This document shows positions 19,414 through 22,204 of a stretch of DNA of 22,204 nucleotides, piece after piece (the stretch's first letter is position 1; each line of letters opens with the position of its first letter). Location: the IMG/VR virus record IMGVR_UViG_3300013131_000273, positions 1-22,204 of that record; one strand, written 5' to 3'. The notes under the pieces are model-generated. The model was not told the origin of the DNA. It saw only the letters and a list, made by a program, of their open reading frames with translations, and searched no databases. Made by a program: the position numbers and the translations under genes. Source of the stretch: a virus.

Positions 19414-20250
19414 ATGACTGCTACTACCACAGGTAACAAGGATAAGAGCCCCGCAGGGGGAGCCCAAGGTAGCTCCTACCTGTACGACTACGGCACCAGC
19501 CCGAATACTCGGGTCGCCGTCAGCCAGAAGGTCCGGCTCCTAGCTCCGGTCTACGGGGCGGGGACCAAGACCCTCTACCAGATGGGCGTTGTCTCTTCGT
19601 TCGCCCCGTCGATCTCCCGTAACGTCGATGCCGTTCGTGGTATCGGCTTCGGGGACATGATTGCGGAGCTGGTCCCGTCGGTGACGGAGCCGGTGACGGG
19701 TTCGATGGAGCGTGCCCTCCTCTATCTCGCGAACCTTTGGCAAGCCACGGGCTACTCGGGCGGCGTAGACGGTCCGGTGCGCTCTCTTGCGCACCACCGT
19801 TGGCCGTTCGACATCATGCACCAGCTCGTGTTCTCGTCGCTCGCGGACGCGGACCTGGGCCACGCGAACACGGGCGCTTCGGATCCAGCGGGTACGGGCG
19901 GCTTCGGAAACGGCGTCAAGGCGGTCCAGTATCCCACCCCGACGCTCCCAACGCCGAACCCTTATGGCTCGACGAGCCCGCTCGGTCACTCAGCCATCAT
20001 CACGATGTACGAGGCGTGCTGGTTCACCTCGTGGTCGGCGACGTACTCGCAGGACGCGGGCCAGATCATGGAGTCCGGCGACGTAACCGTCTCGGACGTT
20101 CACGACTTTGCCTCCGTGTACGGCGAGTTCCTTCCGACGGGTAACGACCCGACCGTTGAGCAGCTCGGCTCAATCCGCTACGGGTCAGATTCGGCGTTCT
20201 CGGGCGGGCTGTTTGCGGCAGGGGTACTTACCCCGCCTGCCGTTCCCTGA
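19414..20250 (+). CDS. Tail tube protein
   Basis: This 278-residue protein is encoded directly behind the sheath, the usual myovirus order. It has a disordered Gly/Ser/Thr start, strands (KVRLLAPVYGAGTKTLYQMGVVSSFAPSISR) and a C-terminal pattern (WSATYSQDAGQIMESGDVTVSDV). That pattern matches tube proteins that end in a beta-barrel strand around 'G.I..E...V...'. It should form the inner tube through which DNA passes, packed inside the sheath. It is larger than T4 gp19 (about 160 residues); the extra is mainly a middle insertion (GHANTGASDPAGTGGFGNG and onward). AAAAGG lies a few bases upstream. A strong terminator follows. Confidence 0.75.
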   Translation: MTATTTGNKDKSPAGGAQGSSYLYDYGTSPNTRVAVSQKVRLLAPVYGAGTKTLYQMGVVSSFAPSISRNVDAVRGIGFGDMIAELVPSVTEPVTGSMERALLYLANLWQATGYSGGVDGPVRSLAHHRWPFDIMHQLVFSSLADADLGHANTGASDPAGTGGFGNGVKAVQYPTPTLPTPNPYGSTSPLGHSAIITMYEACWFTSWSATYSQDAGQIMESGDVTVSDVHDFASVYGEFLPTGNDPTVEQLGSIRYGSDSAFSGGLFAAGVLTPPAVP

Positions 20251-20274
20251 TCGAGCCTCCCGCTAGGGTAGAGT

Positions 20275-20314
20275 ACGGGGAGTCGGGATTCGTCCCGGCT
20301 CCCCGTCGCCTTTT
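20275..20314 (+). terminator. Intrinsic terminator with a TTCG loop after the tube gene
   Basis: An 8-bp stem (20275-20282 with 20299-20306) and a 5-bp stem (20284-20288 with 20293-20297), separated by a one-base T/G mismatch, close a TTCG tetraloop (20289-20292). TTTT follows at 20311-20314. It should end most late transcription from the sheath/tube genes, reducing expression of the chaperone gene whose ATG is at 20325. Confidence 0.85.
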
Positions 20315-20324
20315 CGGAGATTCT

Positions 20325-21638
20325 ATGAAGCTCACCCTACAAGACCTCCAGGCCGCGATGTCCCCTCTTTCCGAAATCGGGAAGGGCGAGTTGACGTTTG
20401 AGGTCAACGGCGTAGCGATTTGCCTCCGGGCGCTCGCCCCCGACGAAGAAATCCAGATCCAGCGATACGCCCGCCAAGCCGTCGCCGACGGTGACTACAG
20501 CGACCAAGCGAACGCCTTGGAGTATCTGGATCGGTTCCGTATGGGCGCGCTCAGCTACAGCATCGTCCAGGTCGGAGCCCTTGACTTTCGGAAGGTCGAT
20601 TACGTCGAGACGGGAGAGAAGCTCCCCAACGGAACCGCGATCAAGGTCCGAAAAAACGAGGCAGTGATAAAGCTGATCTCTAACTGGTCGCGGAACATGA
20701 TCAACGCGACCTTCAAGAAGTTCAGCGAGCTAGCCAACAAGGTCGAGGTCGAGGTCGAGAGCCTCATCGAGTTCGACGAAGTTGACTACGACGCGGAGAT
20801 TTCCCGCCTAGAAGAGCGTCTCAAGGAAGTCCGCGACGCCAAGAACAAGCACCAGCTCTCCACGAGGGACCCCCGTACCGACCTCCGCAAGCAGGTCGCC
20901 GCCTCGGGCAAGACTCTGGCTCCCGCTCAAAGCGGAGACGCTCCCCGCGCTTCCAACGCCCCCCTAGAGGAGAGCGAGGCGCTCGCGGTTCCGCTCGACG
21001 TAGACCGGGACGTCGAGGAGAGCTACGAGCCGGAGCCCGACGAGGACGCCTCGGAAGAGTCCTACGGCGACGCGGAAGAGCCGGAAGATTCTTACCCGGA
21101 TGAGATCGGCGAGCCCGTCGAAGAGTCGTCCGAAGAGTCCGCTCCGGCCCTCGTATCCCCCGCACCCCAGAGCAGTAGGGCGTCGGTGTTCGATAGGGCG
21201 AAGGGAATCGTGTCTCCCGCCGCCCCGGCCCCTAAGCCCCCCGCGCCGACCCCGCCTGTCGAGGCGACCCCGCCCTCTCAGAGAGCCGAGAGTGCAAATC
21301 CGGTAGCCCTGACCCAGTTTGATGAGGTGACGAATTCGCTTGTCGATACGAACGACCCGGACGAGATGAACCGCGCTATCGAGGCGGAGAACGCCCGCTT
21401 GCTCCAGAGGCGGGCGCGGGCGGCGTCGGCTCCCCACCTCGCCGCTCGACAGGCCGACGAGGCGGTGAACCCGTCGTCCGAAAGGGCGGTCCTCGCGGGC
21501 AAGAAGGACGGCATGGAGGTTTACAAGATGCCGACCCAGACGATGAGCGACCGGAAGGGTCCTCCCTCCGCTCCCGTATCCGCTGCTTCCAAGGTTCCGA
21601 AGCCCACGTCGAACCCGAAGTTCCGCCCCGTTCGATGA
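20325..21638 (+). CDS. Tail assembly chaperone-like protein with a long acidic/Pro-rich tail
   Basis: This 437-residue protein has a folded N-terminal part of about 200 residues. It opens with ELTFEVNGVAICLRALAPDEEIQIQRYAR, continues through helices and ends in a coiled-coil segment (YDAEISRLEERLKEVRDAKNK). The rest is low-complexity: acidic (EPEPDEDASEESYG) then Pro/Ala rich, ending in basic residues (SNPKFRPVR). The position after the tube gene and before the next tail genes is where tail assembly chaperones lie. The N-terminal pattern (beta strands then 'L.p.d...i...a') is typical of those proteins. The start is 11 bases after the terminator T-run, with CGGAGA as the ribosome site. The adaptor tail could bind other tail parts. 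The chaperone call is by position and pattern, not certain. Confidence 0.55.
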   Translation: MKLTLQDLQAAMSPLSEIGKGELTFEVNGVAICLRALAPDEEIQIQRYARQAVADGDYSDQANALEYLDRFRMGALSYSIVQVGALDFRKVDYVETGEKLPNGTAIKVRKNEAVIKLISNWSRNMINATFKKFSELANKVEVEVESLIEFDEVDYDAEISRLEERLKEVRDAKNKHQLSTRDPRTDLRKQVAASGKTLAPAQSGDAPRASNAPLEESEALAVPLDVDRDVEESYEPEPDEDASEESYGDAEEPEDSYPDEIGEPVEESSEESAPALVSPAPQSSRASVFDRAKGIVSPAAPAPKPPAPTPPVEATPPSQRAESANPVALTQFDEVTNSLVDTNDPDEMNRAIEAENARLLQRRARAASAPHLAARQADEAVNPSSERAVLAGKKDGMEVYKMPTQTMSDRKGPPSAPVSAASKVPKPTSNPKFRPVR

Positions 21639-21647
21639 GGGGGGTCG

Positions 21648-22204
21648 ATGCTCCCCGCGACGACCAAGGAACAACGGGGGCCGATGTACCGGGATCTGGA
21701 GAGGTTTATCTCTCCGGGGTTCATCACGACCACGGTTCGGATCGGGGACATACCGATAGGCATCCGCTCTCTCGGACCTAACGACCTAGACCTTCTGAAA
21801 TCGGTCGCCCGAGAGTCCCGAGATGACTGGACCGCGTGGCTGGTTGCGGCTTCGATCTGGATGCTCGACGGGCACTATCTCCTGGGCGACTATCCGGCTC
21901 CGATGAAGAGCGTGTTCGATTGGGTGAACCGATCGAACCGGATTACGATTCGGGCGCTGTTCAGCGTCGTGGCGTCGTTTTTCTTGCGTTACCAGAAGGT
22001 GAACCCCCTCCTGGAGTCCTACTTGTACGAGGACATCTCACGGAGGAAGTGGGCCTCGGCGAAGACTCTGAACGCCTACTTGATGGAGGGCGGGTTTCCG
22101 GGATCAAGTCGAATCGGGATGAACCCGTACCAGGAAATCTGGGTCGATTGGAACCAGCGCGAGGACTCCCGTCAGAGCGACGAGTATTCCTGGGACCTCA
22201 CGAA
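21648..22204 (+). CDS. Second chaperone/baseplate-assembly-like protein (cut by window end)
   Basis: An open frame of 185 codons starts at ATG 21648 after GAGGGGG and runs off the window without a stop. It opens with MLPATTKEQRGPMYRDLERF, then FITTTVRIGDIPIGIRSLGPNDLDLLKSVARES, and continues with helical, Trp/Tyr-rich sequence (DDWTAWLVAASIWMLDG, VFDWVNRSNR, YLYEDISRRKWASAKTLNAYL). The strand-turn-helix near its start resembles the start of the preceding gene. It begins 9 bases after that gene's stop in the same frame, so a simple stop separates the two; no frameshift signal is needed. It is probably a tail assembly or baseplate assembly factor; the full length is unknown. Confidence 0.6.
   Translation, partial: MLPATTKEQRGPMYRDLERFISPGFITTTVRIGDIPIGIRSLGPNDLDLLKSVARESRDDWTAWLVAASIWMLDGHYLLGDYPAPMKSVFDWVNRSNRITIRALFSVVASFFLRYQKVNPLLESYLYEDISRRKWASAKTLNAYLMEGGFPGSSRIGMNPYQEIWVDWNQREDSRQSDEYSWDLT

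Noticed and set aside
21600-21660. Programmed frameshift joining the two chaperone-like genes
   Set aside because: Both genes are in the same frame, separated by a TGA, and no slippery heptamer in the right position was seen; the second gene has its own ATG and G-rich ribosome site.
1-22204. tRNA genes, CRISPR arrays, insertion sequences or an attachment site
   Set aside because: No cloverleaf-like stretch, regular spacer array, transposase or integrase was seen, and the intergenic gaps are too short to hold most of these.

Overview
The window is a stretch of a high-GC, contractile-tailed (myovirus-type) double-stranded DNA phage genome. Evidence for this is a tail sheath gene with a clear sheath C-terminus, a tail tube gene behind it, chaperone-like genes behind that, neck-like small structural genes in front, and tight same-strand packing with ATGA/GTGA overlaps. 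All convincing genes are on the + strand. Shine-Dalgarno sequences (GGAGG, AAGGAG) point to a bacterial host, but I cannot name the host from the sequence.

Region 1 (1-180) holds the last codons of an upstream gene, a strong intrinsic terminator (69-107) and a short leader with a hairpin. Region 2 (187-6887) is a DNA base hypermodification operon. In order it encodes a TET/JBP-type 2-oxoglutarate/Fe(II) dioxygenase, a P-loop kinase like the 5-hydroxymethyl-dU DNA kinases, a protein resembling the amino acid:DNA transferases, a fold-type II PLP enzyme, a methyltransferase-like protein and a radical SAM enzyme. The proposed logic is: hydroxylate the methyl group of a pyrimidine in DNA, phosphorylate the hydroxymethyl group, displace the phosphate with an amino acid, then remodel the side chain with PLP and radical chemistry. 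Having both a PLP enzyme and a radical SAM enzyme downstream of a TET/JBP enzyme suggests an end product that may not be catalogued.

The radical SAM gene carries the most striking feature. A 317-residue intein (4842-5792) sits inside the CX3CX2C iron-sulfur motif, just before its third Cys. The intein begins with Ala instead of Cys/Ser, as in the KlbA-type (class 2) inteins, and Cys+1 is itself the third cluster ligand. A second reading frame inside the intein (5122-5748) encodes what looks like a homing endonuclease, with three zinc-knuckle pairs followed by the first part of a PD-(D/E)XK-type 'RSSWE' domain. This frame differs from the splicing-domain frame and appears to lack the catalytic second half.

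Region 3 (6917-8945) holds small accessory genes: a staphylococcal-nuclease-like protein, a 33-residue membrane protein, an unrecognised 168-residue protein, two short proteins each with one membrane segment and a coiled coil, and a small helical protein. Region 4 (8982-14246) is probably head-tail connector and neck genes: a 460-residue protein with a zinc knuckle, a tail-completion-like protein, a coiled-coil protein, an actin-fold ATPase-like protein in the middle of the structural block, a further structural candidate and an FmdB-type zinc ribbon protein. Region 5 (14361-22204) is the tail: a giant 1651-residue sheath with repeated beta-rich insertions, the tail tube, a terminator with a TTCG loop, and two consecutive tail-assembly-chaperone-like genes whose N-termini resemble each other. 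The last gene runs off the window. I saw no tRNA, rRNA, CRISPR array, insertion sequence or integrase.
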